64,000 nucleotides of DNA from Pirellulales bacterium. Its GTDB lineage: Bacteria > Planctomycetota > Planctomycetia > Pirellulales > JANQPP01. A program made the position numbers and the translations under genes. The notes under the pieces are model-generated. The model did no database searches, was not told the DNA's origin, and was given only the letters and a program-made list of their open reading frames with translations. Positions 20,437-30,650 of this stretch are shown one piece after another; within the stretch, counting starts at the first letter, position 1, and every line of letters starts with the position of its first letter. The stretch covers positions 177,835-241,834 of the forward strand of contig JANQPP010000109.1 in NCBI GenBank assembly GCA_028289405.1, given 5' to 3'.

Positions 20437-20649
20437 GGGGATACTCCTGGAATGATCGCGCGGGGTGATTAGCAAGGCGGGAATCGCGCTACGGGCCCGA
20501 CGTTTTTTCTCGTCGAAATAGCGTAGCCTATCGACGCCGGGTTTCGCGGGCTCCGTGGCGTTTATTTGTAGGCTCTTATTTTAGCCCAGCGCCAGGCGTC
20601 ATGCCAAATTGGTCATGCAGGTTGTGAGCCAGCAGCATGAAACACACGG

Positions 20650-21180
20650 CTAATCGTATTGAATCAAGCTGAATGCCTCGAAAGGAGCGAGCTTTTCCGC
20701 GCCGCCGAGCGCCTTGAGCTCGATGAGAAAGGCACAGCCGACGACATGGGCTTCCGATTTTTCCACCAACTTGCAACATGCCCGCACGGTGCCGCCGGTG
20801 GCCAGCAGGTCGTCCACGACCAAGATATTTTGGCCCGCGAGAATGCCGTCGGTGTGCATTTCCAAGGTATCGCTTCCGTATTCCAATTCGTAATGAAAGG
20901 CGTGCGTATCAAAGGGGAGTTTGCCCGGTTTGCGAATGGGCACGAAACCGACGTTCAACTCGAGCGCCAATGGAGCCGCGAATATGAAGCCCCGCGCTTC
21001 CGCTGCCACGACGGCATCAATTTGCCGATCGCGATAATGCTCTGCCAGACGCTGGACGGCCTCTCGAAAGGCGGTGGGCTCGGCAAGCAGCGGCGTAATG
21101 TCTCGAAACAAGATGCCTGGCTTCGGAAAGTCAGGAATGTCTCGAACGTAATGCATGAGATCCAGCGTGGCTTGTGACAC
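20650..21180 (-). CDS. apt: Adenine phosphoribosyltransferase
   Basis: A 176-residue enzyme with a GTG start at 21178-21180 preceded by AGAGGGGAA. It contains the 13-residue PRPP-binding motif [13 protein letters not shown] at 119-131 and the substrate-loop stretch AAEARGFIF near 59-67, with the [15 protein letters not shown] opening typical of Apt (residues 16-30). It salvages adenine to AMP using PRPP in the cytoplasm. The length and motif spacing are standard. It lies on the same strand as the bifunctional-nuclease-family gene upstream and the leucine-rich-repeat gene downstream; the gap to the latter is 213 bases, so cotranscription is uncertain. Confidence 0.96.
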   Translation of the reverse strand: MSQATLDLMHYVRDIPDFPKPGILFRDITPLLAEPTAFREAVQRLAEHYRDRQIDAVVAAEARGFIFAAPLALELNVGFVPIRKPGKLPFDTHAFHYELEYGSDTLEMHTDGILAGQNILVVDDLLATGGTVRACCKLVEKSEAHVVGCAFLIELKALGGAEKLAPFEAFSLIQYD

Positions 21181-21290
21181 GGAAATTCCCCTCTTTCGCC
21201 GGGCGTTTGGTGGTTCCCTGGACGTTGGCGTCCAGTATAGGCAGCAATTTAGGAAGGATTGAAGGGGCGATTCCCGGACCTGCCGATGAA

Positions 21291-21695
21291 TTATTCCTGC
21301 AGCACGTCATTCAGAACGTCTTCATTGACATAGATGGGCAGCGCGGGCTCGCAAGTGACGGCCACGGCGATGGCGTCCGAGGGACGGGCGTCGATTTCGA
21401 TCAACTCTCCTTCATGCCGAAGTCTCAGCCTCGCGAAATAGGTATGATCTCTCAATTCGCTGATCACGACGTCTTGCAATTCGGCCCCCAAATTCTCCAC
21501 CACGCTCACCAAGAGGTCGTGCGTCAATGGGCGGGGCGACGAAAAACTTTTTACACGCCGGTCGATACTCGTGGCTTCAAAGATCCCTATCAGAATCGGA
21601 AACGTGCGGGGACCGTCGAGTTCCTTGAGGTAGATCACTTGTTGATCATTGATTTCGCTGATGATGATCCGCGACAATTCCATTTGGACTGGCAT
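21291..21695 (-). CDS. Bifunctional nuclease (BFN, DUF151) family protein
   Basis: A 134-residue protein starting at the ATG at 21693-21695, with AAGGTG upstream. A GTG three codons earlier is possible but overlaps that ribosome-binding site. The sequence has the DUF151/BFN order: a beta-rich start, [13 protein letters not shown] (about 35-47), RPLTHDLL (58-65), and the C-terminal [10 protein letters not shown] (107-116). In plants a member shows RNase and DNase activity; bacterial function is less clear. The bacterial proteins are commonly annotated as bifunctional nucleases or UvrB/UvrC-associated. A UVR-motif protein occurs elsewhere in this window (31037) but is not linked. Confidence 0.88.
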   Translation of the reverse strand: MPVQMELSRIIISEINDQQVIYLKELDGPRTFPILIGIFEATSIDRRVKSFSSPRPLTHDLLVSVVENLGAELQDVVISELRDHTYFARLRLRHEGELIEIDARPSDAIAVAVTCEPALPIYVNEDVLNDVLQE

Positions 21696-21924
21696 GGTGA
21701 GCACCTTTTTTGTCCGAGATAAGACCTGGGCATCAAGGAAAGCCGGTGCCCGTCTTTCGATTATAATTCACTGGCAAGAAAGGTCGCTAGTGTGCGGCGG
21801 TCATGTGGAAACCAGAGAGAGCTTTGTGTGGCGGCGGAACATGCATGACGAGGCCGCCACGGTCGCGCAATCTGTGAGAATTGCCGTCGACATACCATGG
21901 ATATGATCGGAAAAGGTGCGGAAG

Positions 21925-22389
21925 ATGCCCGCGAGCTATGCCACGATTCTCTGCGCGGCCTGCAAATGGACCGAGCAAGCGGATGAGGAGCGTATGCACG
22001 CTTGGCTCGGCCAAGCCGACATGCGTCGCGCTGGAACGCACATGGACATCGACATGCTATGGGAGTTGCTGCCGGTGGCATTGGCACGAGTGGCATGTCC
22101 AGATTGCGGCGCGAAAGCCCTAAAAACCGCGCGAAGTGAGTCGGAGGAAAACCTGTGGCCAGAGGCACCCATTTGCGTGCGCTGCCGGGCCCCCATTCCC
22201 GCCGAGCGGCTCGAAGCGCTCCCGGACGTGAAAATCTGTGCCGTTTGTCAAGCGAAACAAGAGGAACATGGTACCGTCGCCGCGACAGAGGACTTTTGCA
22301 CTCGCTGCGGCGCGCCACTCAAATGGGCCATCAAGCCGGGAACATCTCGATATCTTTTGGTCTGTTCCCAAGAGGCCAATTGCCGGTAA
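21925..22389 (+). CDS. Small multi-zinc-ribbon protein with DksA/TraR-like motif
   Basis: A 154-residue cysteine-rich protein starting at the ATG at 21925, about seven bases after AAGGTG (the frame also offers a GTG at 21916). Cys pairs occur at 10/13, 58/61, 84/87, 105/108 and 125/128, with two more at 147 and 153. The stretch CVRCRAPIPAERLEALPDVKIC (starting at residue 84) is the C4 zinc-finger signature of DksA/TraR, with the second Cys pair at 105/108, but the coiled-coil that carries DksA's acidic tip is not apparent. It is therefore a DksA-like zinc finger inside a larger multi-zinc module rather than a standard DksA. It is convergent with the lipase-like gene and divergent from the BFN gene. 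Role unknown. Confidence 0.72.
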   Translation: MPASYATILCAACKWTEQADEERMHAWLGQADMRRAGTHMDIDMLWELLPVALARVACPDCGAKALKTARSESEENLWPEAPICVRCRAPIPAERLEALPDVKICAVCQAKQEEHGTVAATEDFCTRCGAPLKWAIKPGTSRYLLVCSQEANCR

Positions 22390-22425
22390 GGGATAAGGGG
22401 CAACCACAATATGGCCAATTCCACG

Positions 22426-24438
22426 TCAATTCGTCGCCGGCAGCGGCCTGACGCGTGGCCCGAGGAAAGGCAAGCTCGCGCCATCGGAACCGGCTCGATT
22501 CCCGAGCGGCGCTGGTTGCCAAACGTTGGCCAAGTGTTCCAACAAAATTCGGCGGAGCTCTAGGATCGCCAGCGGATGGCGGTGGACGTCCATGTGCTCG
22601 GCGGTGACCACCAATTCCGAAACAGCGTCTTCGACCTTGGCGCTCCGGTACGAAACCACTCCATCCGTCGTGTCCTCAAGGTTTCCGCCGGCTGGAATCC
22701 ATTCCTCGGTTCCGATCACGTTGTGGTAAGTGGTCCACGGCGCGCGTGGAGCGGCAAGCATCGTCGTGAGTACCGGCGAATCCGGTGCCAGCCCATCAAT
22801 ACTCGTGGGAGTGCGGTCCAGGCCTTCCGCGCGGAAAATATCGGGATTGGTTTTTAGCAATTTCTGTTGCGCGGAGACCAGCATGCCGGGCAGTTGAATG
22901 AATTTGGCCGCCAGCCATCGTGTGAAACGGTTGGCGTAACTGCTCCCGTGATGCGGAGTGGCGATGGTGACCACGCGTGAAACGTTGGGATCAGGTGAAA
23001 AGAAGAAGACTTCCGAGAGCAGTCCTCGTGTCTCTTCATCCAGAGCGACTTCTTCGAAAGACCGGTCGCTGACGGCCCGCCAGAAGAGGTCTTGGCTCTC
23101 CACTGTTTGCAGGCGAGAGATCAAGCCTCCCATGCTATGGCCCACAAGCACCATTTGACGAAGCGCGGGGATGCGGCGGTGTGGATCAATCGCGTGCCGA
23201 AGTTCCGCCAATTCCCGCCGCAGTTGCTGGGCGGTCTGCAAGATGGGCTGCCCCGTGGGATAGAGATAAAACCAGAATTGATAATGGTCTCGAATCTCGG
23301 GCGACGCGCGGAGATCATTGAACGCCTCCATCCACGTTAACGGCGAGGACCACAGCCCATGAATCATCAAGACGGGGATTTTTTGAGGGTCGTACGGCTC
23401 CAGCATATAGAGCCCTTGTGTTTGGCGAAAAATCTTGGCGCTGGGCTTGATGAGACCCAAGGTGGGAGTATTTAGCCGATAAAACTGGGGACTATTGAGA
23501 AAAAACGCCAACGGGACACTGAGATCGGTTTCCAGCGGCACCTGACGGCCATGTTGCACGAGGCTGGTCGCTTCCAGCGGATCGTAGTACTCCAAAACCA
23601 CGTGCCAGTGCCGCATGCCATCGGGCCCAACGGTCGCATTTGGCAGCAATCGCAAATAGGCAGTGATCGGAAAGCTCAACCCTTCCGGATAGTATCTCTC
23701 CGCGATGTCCTGATCGGGATGGCAACGCCGCACGGCGATGAGCGGCACGCCCAAGCCGTAACCGTGGTAGTGATTGGTCAGCCCCGTCAGTTGGTAGTCC
23801 GAGACGAATTCGAACTCATCGAAGTCGGCTGCATGCCACTTGTGGCTGCGCGAGACGACGTCAAGATGCAGCACTTGCCCTTGAGAGCGGATCTGTTCTT
23901 GCCGCCCTGGACGAAGATCACCTTTCTGTTCGAGGAGCCGCATCATTTCCTCGAGCGCGGCATTGTACAAATCGCATGCTCCTCGGTACTGGGGATCATA
24001 CGGATTTCTCTGGGGCTCGAATCGCTCATCAAACAGGTACAGATACGCATGCATCGCGGAGGCCACGTACATCCCTAATGCCTTCTCAGGATCCCGCTCC
24101 GCATGCCGGTTTCCCGCCAGATATGCCAATTCCGCGAAGGCGTGCATTTTCTCCGGCGTCGGATTCTCGACGAGCAGTCGCTGAAACTCCCCCAGCGTCT
24201 CCGCTGGAGCACGTTCGGCGGCCTTGAGAAGATCATGTCGACGCAGAAGTTGGAGGGTGCGCTCGGTAGGCTGAGGGCCAGATTTGTGAAAAAGCTTTAG
24301 TGAGGTCGCGAGCGGCGTGGCGGGCACGGAACGCAACCGCACGAATTCTGGAGTCGCGCAGCCGGTAACCAGGCACAATCCGCATATCCACCCGATTGCC
24401 ACCCATTGGGAAGCACCTAGGACATTCCGCCTCAGCAT
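22426..24438 (-). CDS. Large lipase/alpha-beta-hydrolase-like lipoprotein
   Basis: A 670-residue protein if started at the ATG at 24436-24438, which gives a lipoprotein signal peptide with a lipobox ending at Cys27 (LVTGC). In-frame ATG/TTG codons at 24486 and 24495 would only lengthen a signal-less N-terminus. The N-terminal 300 residues are mixed and include a TPR-like helical part. The C-terminal half contains the nucleophile elbow GHSMGG, with Ser435, after IPVLMIHGLWSSPLTW, a typical oxyanion region. Together these define a serine esterase/lipase, likely membrane-anchored and facing the periplasm. The Asp and His of the triad cannot be fixed with certainty. A typical substrate would be a lipid or ester; nothing nearby specifies it. 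Confidence 0.82.
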   Translation of the reverse strand: MLRRNVLGASQWVAIGWICGLCLVTGCATPEFVRLRSVPATPLATSLKLFHKSGPQPTERTLQLLRRHDLLKAAERAPAETLGEFQRLLVENPTPEKMHAFAELAYLAGNRHAERDPEKALGMYVASAMHAYLYLFDERFEPQRNPYDPQYRGACDLYNAALEEMMRLLEQKGDLRPGRQEQIRSQGQVLHLDVVSRSHKWHAADFDEFEFVSDYQLTGLTNHYHGYGLGVPLIAVRRCHPDQDIAERYYPEGLSFPITAYLRLLPNATVGPDGMRHWHVVLEYYDPLEATSLVQHGRQVPLETDLSVPLAFFLNSPQFYRLNTPTLGLIKPSAKIFRQTQGLYMLEPYDPQKIPVLMIHGLWSSPLTWMEAFNDLRASPEIRDHYQFWFYLYPTGQPILQTAQQLRRELAELRHAIDPHRRIPALRQMVLVGHSMGGLISRLQTVESQDLFWRAVSDRSFEEVALDEETRGLLSEVFFFSPDPNVSRVVTIATPHHGSSYANRFTRWLAAKFIQLPGMLVSAQQKLLKTNPDIFRAEGLDRTPTSIDGLAPDSPVLTTMLAAPRAPWTTYHNVIGTEEWIPAGGNLEDTTDGVVSYRSAKVEDAVSELVVTAEHMDVHRHPLAILELRRILLEHLANVWQPAPLGNRAGSDGASLPFLGPRVRPLPATN

Positions 24439-25169
24439 GCGGCCCTGGCGAGAATCGTGAATTGCAAAGCTGGAGGCACCATCCATGGTTGCCAATTCGC
24501 GCTAGAGTGACGCCTGCGCGGATTCTCCGTTTCGGAGGTCAATGTTGTGAAATTAGCCGTGTCGTACCCATCCGCGGCGGACGGGTAAGCCGAATATTCA
24601 GGCGTTTCTCCCAGTCAGCACATTTGGCCCCGTGAGCCGCACGATACGATTGAGTGCTGCTGAGGTCAATCTCGCTTGGGTGGTCTGTGCTGACAGGGGA
24701 GCTTTCGTGATATGCAGGTCACGAATATTCTTCACCCAAGAACCTCTCAGTAATTGCTTCGCCATAAGCCGAGGAAAGAAAAGCCTCGCCCTTTTTCAAA
24801 TTCCCCTCGCCATGTTCCTTTCCGCATTCCCTCAACAGGTCCACCGAGCCCCATAGGCCGCATCATTTGTATTACCCGCATGTGATGCATTTGACGAACA
24901 TCACTAACTTGACGCTGAATAGCTGGCCGGCCACCTCCCATTCTTATGGGTCGCAACCAGATGTGTGCGACTTGCGCGGGTCGTGTCGGCCTTGCAGCGT
25001 GTCTTCCGATGTAAACTTTGACGACCCCTGGCCTGTGGCGTATAGACATCTTAGCCACTTAAACTGCCCGTGGCCTCGAATCTAGGCGTTGCGGGAGCGA
25101 TGGATAATGGCGGTCGCCTCGGCACCGTCGCGGCACGCCTTACGCAGACAGCGTGGAAATTAGCCAGCA
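24439..25169. other. Long gene-free region between the lipase-like gene and the coiled-coil gene
   Basis: About 730 bases. The first roughly 60 may include an N-terminal extension of the lipase-like gene. There is a weak hairpin with a T-run at about 24769-24800 (CGAGG ... CCTCG then CCCTTTTT). Short frames at 24632-24856 and 24867-25085 lack any protein-like composition. No tRNA is seen. The coiled-coil gene beginning at 25170 has no clear ribosome-binding site, so its promoter probably lies here. Confidence 0.4.
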
Positions 25170-27344
25170 ATGGAAGACGCGGCAGCCCGTATCGATAACG
25201 CATCCACGGAAAACGAAGATTTTTCCCAGCGGCTTCGCGCGCAGCGCGAACATATCGAGAAATTCTTCGACACGCATCTCGGGCGGCTGACGGACTTGGA
25301 AAGCCTCCTCGGGGAACAGGTCCAGCAGCAGGCCGAAGCCTCGCGCGAGCAGGAGGATCATCTGCGCGGCGAACAAGAGCGCATGGAAGGGCGCCTCGTG
25401 GAGCTTGAGGATCGCGTTCGCGAACTCGCCTTGGCCGAAGAAGATCTCAGCCAGCGGCAGTCGGAATGGGAATCCTCCAGGCAAACAGCGGAAAAAAGTA
25501 CTGAGGAGGAACGGCAACGGTTAGAGCAGGCCGGCCAGGAACTCCAGGCTAAGGAAGGCCAGTTCCAAGAAGCGGAACAAAAACTCGCCGAACGCGAACA
25601 GCAGCTACAAGCCGCGCAAACAGCCCTGGACGAGCAGCGGGCGGGACAGGAAGCCGAATTCGCACGACGCGAGGCAGAAATTCAGGCCGCGCGCGAGGCG
25701 AACGATTCCGAATTAACGCAGCGTGCCGCCGAGGCAACGGAAGAAGCAGCGCGGCTCCAAGCAGAGTTGAATGCCGCCCAAGGCGAGTTGGAAACGCTCA
25801 ACGCCGAACGGGATGCTCAACAGTCCGAGCAAACCCGGCTAAAAGAATCTCTCGATCAAAAAGACACCGAACTCGCGAAATCCGCCGAACGGCTCCAGCA
25901 GTCGGAACAGCGCTGCCAAGAGTTGGAAAACCGCTTGGAGGATCAGAACCACGCCGCTGCCACGTTGAACGAAAAAGTGGCGGAACTGGAGGCGGCGCGG
26001 GCATCCGGAGATTCCAGCATTGGTGAGCTGGAAGCACAGCTCAAGGCAGCGGTCCAAGCAAGGGAGAACACCCAGCAAGAATCCGCTCAGCTTCAAGAGA
26101 AGCTCCAGCAGTTGGAACAAGAGGCCAAAGACCTCCAGGAAAAACAAACGTCTCTCGAAAACGAACGGCAGGCTCACGCGGACGCAAAAGCCCAGCTTGA
26201 ACAGGAATGCGTGAGGCTACAGCAGGAATTGGATGCCCTTCGTGCGGCACAGGTTGACTCCCATGCCCAAACGGACGAATGGCGCAAGGCCCAGGAAGAA
26301 TGGGATTCGGAACGCCAGGAACTTGCTAGACAACGGGACGAATTCCAAGCGGCTGCCGAATCCCAGCGAAACGAACTCGAAGATCTGCGGACCCAACTGA
26401 GCCAGGCGGAAACCCGGCTGGGAGATCAAGCCGAAAAATCGGAAGAGCAGGAGAAGACACTCGCGGAGTTCGAAACGGTACGATCGGAATTGGCCCAGTT
26501 GCGTGGGGAATTGGATTCCTCGTCGGGCGAACAGCAGCGTTTGGCCAGTGAATTAGAGCAAGCCCACGCCCGAAACAGTGAACTCGCGCAGCAACTTGAA
26601 AGCAACGCGACGCAATCCGAGGAATTGGCGGTCCTACGGGCCGAAAACACGGAATTGCGGAACAGGGCCGAATCCAGTGGGGAAGGAAACACCGACTCCG
26701 AAGAATTGGAGCACTTGCAGCGCCGTTTGGAAATGGCCACCGAGGAGGTACAAGAGCTCCGCCGCAAAAACGAAGACCTCATGGAACGGCTCTCCAACGC
26801 GCCGCAAAGCCCCGCAGTCGAGAGCGACTCGGGAGGCATGGATTGGGAGGCCCAAAAGAGACGTCTGTTAGCTTCTCTCGAAGACGACTTCGATGGCGAA
26901 GGCGAAGAGAGCGAAATGGACCGCATGACCGTCGAGGAAGCGATTCGCACCACGGATCGCGCGGTTGCCGAGCGCGATAGGGAAATCGCCGAGCTGAAAC
27001 AATTATTGGATAATCAAAGCGCCAACTTGGGCCAAGTGGCGGTGGGCGCGAACGCGATCGCCGAAATGCTGGATCAAGATGATCTCGTGCAACAAGAACG
27101 CGAAAAGCTTCAGCAAGTCCAACAAGAATGGCGGGACAAGCTCAAACAGGCCGAAATCGAAATGTCCACGGAGCGGGCCCGACTGGCGCGGGAAAAGCTC
27201 CAACTCGAGGAAAGGCTGCGGAATTTCGAGGCCGAACTAGAGAAAAAGATGGCCGAGAACGACGGCGGCGGCAAATCCGCGAACAAAGGCGGTGGGCGCG
27301 GACGTTGGCTATCTCGACTGGGCCTGTCCGATGGGGATGACTGA
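25170..27344 (+). CDS. Long coiled-coil protein of unknown function
   Basis: A 724-residue protein starting at ATG 25170, immediately after an in-frame TAG at 25161; no Shine-Dalgarno sequence is visible. Nearly the whole chain (about residues 20-700) is Glu/Gln/Ala/Leu-rich with heptad-like spacing and almost no Pro, Trp or Cys, so a continuous coiled coil is likely. Breaks include a Ser/Pro/Gly patch near 544-556 and an acidic patch DDFDGEGEESEMD near 572-584. It ends in GRGRWLSRLGLSDGDD after a Gly/Lys stretch. No signal peptide or membrane helix is apparent, so it is probably cytoplasmic and structural. SMC, Rad50 and MukB ATPase motifs are absent. It stands alone, convergent with xylulokinase. 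Confidence 0.8.
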   Translation: MEDAAARIDNASTENEDFSQRLRAQREHIEKFFDTHLGRLTDLESLLGEQVQQQAEASREQEDHLRGEQERMEGRLVELEDRVRELALAEEDLSQRQSEWESSRQTAEKSTEEERQRLEQAGQELQAKEGQFQEAEQKLAEREQQLQAAQTALDEQRAGQEAEFARREAEIQAAREANDSELTQRAAEATEEAARLQAELNAAQGELETLNAERDAQQSEQTRLKESLDQKDTELAKSAERLQQSEQRCQELENRLEDQNHAAATLNEKVAELEAARASGDSSIGELEAQLKAAVQARENTQQESAQLQEKLQQLEQEAKDLQEKQTSLENERQAHADAKAQLEQECVRLQQELDALRAAQVDSHAQTDEWRKAQEEWDSERQELARQRDEFQAAAESQRNELEDLRTQLSQAETRLGDQAEKSEEQEKTLAEFETVRSELAQLRGELDSSSGEQQRLASELEQAHARNSELAQQLESNATQSEELAVLRAENTELRNRAESSGEGNTDSEELEHLQRRLEMATEEVQELRRKNEDLMERLSNAPQSPAVESDSGGMDWEAQKRRLLASLEDDFDGEGEESEMDRMTVEEAIRTTDRAVAERDREIAELKQLLDNQSANLGQVAVGANAIAEMLDQDDLVQQEREKLQQVQQEWRDKLKQAEIEMSTERARLAREKLQLEERLRNFEAELEKKMAENDGGGKSANKGGGRGRWLSRLGLSDGDD

Positions 27345-27373
27345 CCGCCGAATTCGCTTCCATCTTCCGCGCT

Positions 27374-28906
27374 CTATGCCTCCAAAGCAGTGATGCTTTT
27401 GAAATCGTCTTTCAGCGAACGATAAAGCTGCTGGTAGACGGGAAAACCGCGATCGTAATAGCGCTGGGCCGATTTGTGGGGCTTGGTCTGTTGCACCACT
27501 TGAATCGTGGCGGCACACGCTTCGCGGATATCCTTGAATGCTCCTCCGCCCACCGCCGCCAACAGGGCTACTCCGTAGGCCGGTCCTTCCTCCGCGTTGA
27601 TCGTATGCACGGCCTGGCCGAACGTGTCCGCTTGAATTTGCCGCCAAAGAGGGCTGCGGGATCCACCGCCGGAAGCACGGATCTCCCGGACAGGCACGCC
27701 CATCTCCCGAATGATGGCCAGGCTGTCCCGCATGGCGTAGCTCACGCCTTCCATGATGGCTCGCACGAGATGCCCTCGCTCATGGGCCAGTGTGAGTCCA
27801 ATGAAACAGCCTCGCGCGTCGGGATCGGCGTGGGGGGTACGTTCCCCCGAAAGGTACGGCAAAAAGATCAGCCCTTGGCTTCCCGGCGGGACAGCGGCTG
27901 CCTCTTCGTTCAGCACTTGATAGGGATCCACCTTGGAACGCTTCGCGGCCTGGAATTCCGCGGCGCATAACCGGTTCCGAAACCACTGGAGGCAACCGCC
28001 GCCAGACAGGCTCACGCCCATCATGTGCCACGCGCCATGCACTGCATGGCAAAATGTGTGCAGCCGGCCCAGCGGATCGATTTGCACATCGTCGCTATGC
28101 ACGAACATGATGCCCGAAGTGCCGATCGAAGTGGACAGGCTTCCTTTATCCACAATCCCATTTCCCACCGCTCCCGCGGCGCAATCACCCGCGCCACCGA
28201 CGACAAGGCAATTTGTCGTGAGTCCCAGTTCCTTCGCAGCCTCACTAGTCAGGTTACCGGTCACTTCCTCCGATTCATAACAACGAGGAAGCAGATCTTC
28301 GTCGATCTCCAGCCTCGATAGTAAGGGTTTCGACCAGCGGCGGCGGGCCACGTCCAAGAGCAACATGCCACTCGCGTCGCTGACATCGGTGGCATACTCG
28401 CCGGTCATGCGTCTCCGCACGTCATCCTTGGGCAGGAGGATCGCGGCGGTTTTGTCGTATTTGCGCGGTTCATGCTTGCGAAACCAGAGAATTTTGGGGG
28501 CGGTGAATCCAGTCAAAGCGGGGTTGGCTACCATTTTGATCAGCTTCTTGCGTCCGCCGGCCAGTTTTTCGATTTCACCGCATTCCGCCGCGGTCCTTTG
28601 GTCATTCCAAAGCAACGCCCGCCGCAGAACTTGGCCCCGCTTGTCCAAAAAAACCGATCCGTGCATCTGCCCGGACAGGCCAATCGCTTTGACGTCCGCC
28701 TTCTTCAACTTCGCCTTGCGTAGCACTCGACGGACGGTACGCACGGTGGCCTGCCACCAATCCTCGGGATCTTGTTCGCTCCACAGGGGTTTGGGATGAT
28801 GACTGGGATAGGCGGAAGTATCCTCGGCCAGGATCGCGCCTTCAGCGTTGATGGCCATCGTCTTCGTGCCGGAAGTTCCAATATCGACGCCTAGAAAAAT
28901 ACTCAT
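27374..28906 (-). CDS. xylB: Xylulokinase (FGGY kinase)
   Basis: A 510-residue FGGY-family sugar kinase when started at the ATG at 28904-28906; the frame extension to 29050 is not family-like. It opens with [17 protein letters not shown], the phosphate-binding loop. It then has [11 protein letters not shown] (78-88) and the catalytic Asp241 in [16 protein letters not shown]-terminal ATP-binding stretch [15 protein letters not shown] carries the family GG signature. The length and the QMHG motif favour xylulose as substrate over glycerol or gluconate. It phosphorylates D-xylulose to feed the pentose phosphate pathway. No xylose isomerase or xylose transporter lies beside it, so induction is not readable. 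It is divergent from the solute-binding lipoprotein. Confidence 0.93.
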   Translation of the reverse strand: MSIFLGVDIGTSGTKTMAINAEGAILAEDTSAYPSHHPKPLWSEQDPEDWWQATVRTVRRVLRKAKLKKADVKAIGLSGQMHGSVFLDKRGQVLRRALLWNDQRTAAECGEIEKLAGGRKKLIKMVANPALTGFTAPKILWFRKHEPRKYDKTAAILLPKDDVRRRMTGEYATDVSDASGMLLLDVARRRWSKPLLSRLEIDEDLLPRCYESEEVTGNLTSEAAKELGLTTNCLVVGGAGDCAAGAVGNGIVDKGSLSTSIGTSGIMFVHSDDVQIDPLGRLHTFCHAVHGAWHMMGVSLSGGGCLQWFRNRLCAAEFQAAKRSKVDPYQVLNEEAAAVPPGSQGLIFLPYLSGERTPHADPDARGCFIGLTLAHERGHLVRAIMEGVSYAMRDSLAIIREMGVPVREIRASGGGSRSPLWRQIQADTFGQAVHTINAEEGPAYGVALLAAVGGGAFKDIREACAATIQVVQQTKPHKSAQRYYDRGFPVYQQLYRSLKDDFKSITALEA

Positions 28907-29147
28907 ATTTCCGTCGCTTTTCGTACATGCCTTGCCATATAGGTGAGGACAGAATTGTAATGCACCGCCTCCAGCCGGGACAACCATACCGCATACGGTC
29001 TTTTGCGGATGTTTTTTCAGGGAGAACCCAATCATCTCGGCGGCAAACACATTGCTTTTCGATCCCAGTCAAGCGTCAAGTTGTGGGCTCCGTAACGCCA
29101 CACCCGTCGTCCGGCTTGTACCTTTCTTCCATGTTGTTAGGTGAAGC

Positions 29148-30650
29148 ATGTTTTCGCGATTCACGCCGATCCGCGGCGCATTCGTTTGGTCTTTTTTGGG
29201 CAGCACGCTCCGGCTCTCCCGTTTGCCGTGGCTATGGATTGCCGTGGCAATCACCGGGTGTGACAGTGGTGAAGTATCTCTGGATCCTGAGACTGCCGGT
29301 CCGGCGTGGTCCGATTTGACGCTAATCGTCGTGGACGATCCGGAGTGGGCCGCCGTCGCGCGGCGGCTGCAAGGGGAGTGGAAGGCACGCACGGGGAGCA
29401 ACTTAACCGTTCGCGAAATCGGACAAGAAGAGTTGCTGGTAGGCAGTGTCGCCGGTGATGTCGTAGTGTATGCTCCCAGCGAATTGGGCGAGCTTGCAGA
29501 GTCGGGACGAATCTTGCCCCTTTCCAGCGAGTGGGAACAATCGCCCGAACTCGGCTGGCCTGATCTGTTTCTCGCCCTGCGACAACAGCAGGCTCGCTGG
29601 GGGAGCGAGGTTTATGCCGCTCCGCTGGGTACGCCGGTATTCATCTGCCTGTATCGAGCGGATCTGTTTGATCAATGGAAGCTGAAACCGCCAGAAACCT
29701 GGACAGATTATCAGCGGCTTGTCGAAAAACTGGCCGCCCTGTCCCCGGAGGAAACCAGCGACATCCCCGCATGGAGCCCGGTCTTGGAACCGTTGGGGCC
29801 TGACTGGGGAGGAAAGTTGCTTTTAGCCCGCGCTGCGGCTTATGCCCGCCATCCCGATCAGTTTTCCACGCTGTTCAACATCGATTCCTTGGAGCCGTTG
29901 ATTGTCGGACCTCCATTCGTTCGCGCGCTGGAGGAGCTTGTGGCCGCGCGCAAGCTAGCCACGCGTTCCGGCTTCACGCCCGCCCAGGTGTTCGCATCCT
30001 TTCGCCGAGGCGAGTGTGCGTTGGCAATCACTTGGCCCGTTGTCGAGGGACAGAGCGAAGCGGACGATGCATCGGCCATCCTTCCGGCAGCGGCAGCGTG
30101 GCAATTCATTTCCTTGCCTGGGTCCCGGGACGTGTACAACGGTCGACGGTCGACGTGGTCAAGACGAAATCCGGAAGAGGACGACCCGCATGTGCCGCTG
30201 TTGGGAATCGGCGGGAACATCGCTTCGGTGCTGACCACTTCGGAAAACGTCGATGCCGCGCGCCGGTTACTGGCATGGCTATCCAGTGGCAAGGTCGGCG
30301 AACGGTTTGCCGGAGTGAGTCCGTCTTCCGCACCCTACCGCACATCACAAGTCGGCACGGAAACCCAATGGACCAACATGGAATTGCCTGCCGGCGTGAA
30401 AACAAAATTCGAAGAGGTGGTTGAGGCGTCGTTAACTCGCCAGCATGTTCTCTTGTGTCCGCGGATTCCCGGTTGGCGTGAGTACTTGACTGCCTTGGAC
30501 CAGGCCGTGGATGCCGCCGTCAACGGAGAATCGTCCCCACAAGATGCATTACAGCATGCGGCGGAACGGTGGGGGGAAATCACGGAAGAGCTCGGCTTAG
30601 AGTCGCAGCGCACCGCCTATCGCCACAGCACGGGAATGTCTGGGAATTGA
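29148..30650 (+). CDS. Extracellular solute-binding lipoprotein, no permease nearby
   Basis: A 500-residue predicted lipoprotein: ATG 29148 has AGGTGAAG upstream, followed by an Arg-containing start, a hydrophobic core to residue 37 and a lipobox ending at Cys38 (VAITGC). The mature part has a family-1 solute-binding-protein layout: an early beta-strand-rich domain, the YAAPLGTPVFICLYRADLFDQWKLKPPETWTDY region (residues 162-194), and a later ITWPVVEG. Such proteins capture sugars or oligosaccharides for ABC importers. No permease or ATPase gene is adjacent, so this is an orphan component or uses a shared permease. It is divergent from xylB, which might share a regulatory region. Confidence 0.83.
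   Translation: MFSRFTPIRGAFVWSFLGSTLRLSRLPWLWIAVAITGCDSGEVSLDPETAGPAWSDLTLIVVDDPEWAAVARRLQGEWKARTGSNLTVREIGQEELLVGSVAGDVVVYAPSELGELAESGRILPLSSEWEQSPELGWPDLFLALRQQQARWGSEVYAAPLGTPVFICLYRADLFDQWKLKPPETWTDYQRLVEKLAALSPEETSDIPAWSPVLEPLGPDWGGKLLLARAAAYARHPDQFSTLFNIDSLEPLIVGPPFVRALEELVAARKLATRSGFTPAQVFASFRRGECALAITWPVVEGQSEADDASAILPAAAAWQFISLPGSRDVYNGRRSTWSRRNPEEDDPHVPLLGIGGNIASVLTTSENVDAARRLLAWLSSGKVGERFAGVSPSSAPYRTSQVGTETQWTNMELPAGVKTKFEEVVEASLTRQHVLLCPRIPGWREYLTALDQAVDAAVNGESSPQDALQHAAERWGEITEELGLESQRTAYRHSTGMSGN

Noticed and set aside
20498..20516. CGACG-T-rich loop-CGTCG hairpin
   Set aside because: The T-run is in the loop rather than after the stem, and no gene context supports function.
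24769..24800. Hairpin with T-run resembling a terminator
   Set aside because: The stem is only about five base pairs and no plus-strand gene ends upstream of it, so I do not list it as a terminator.
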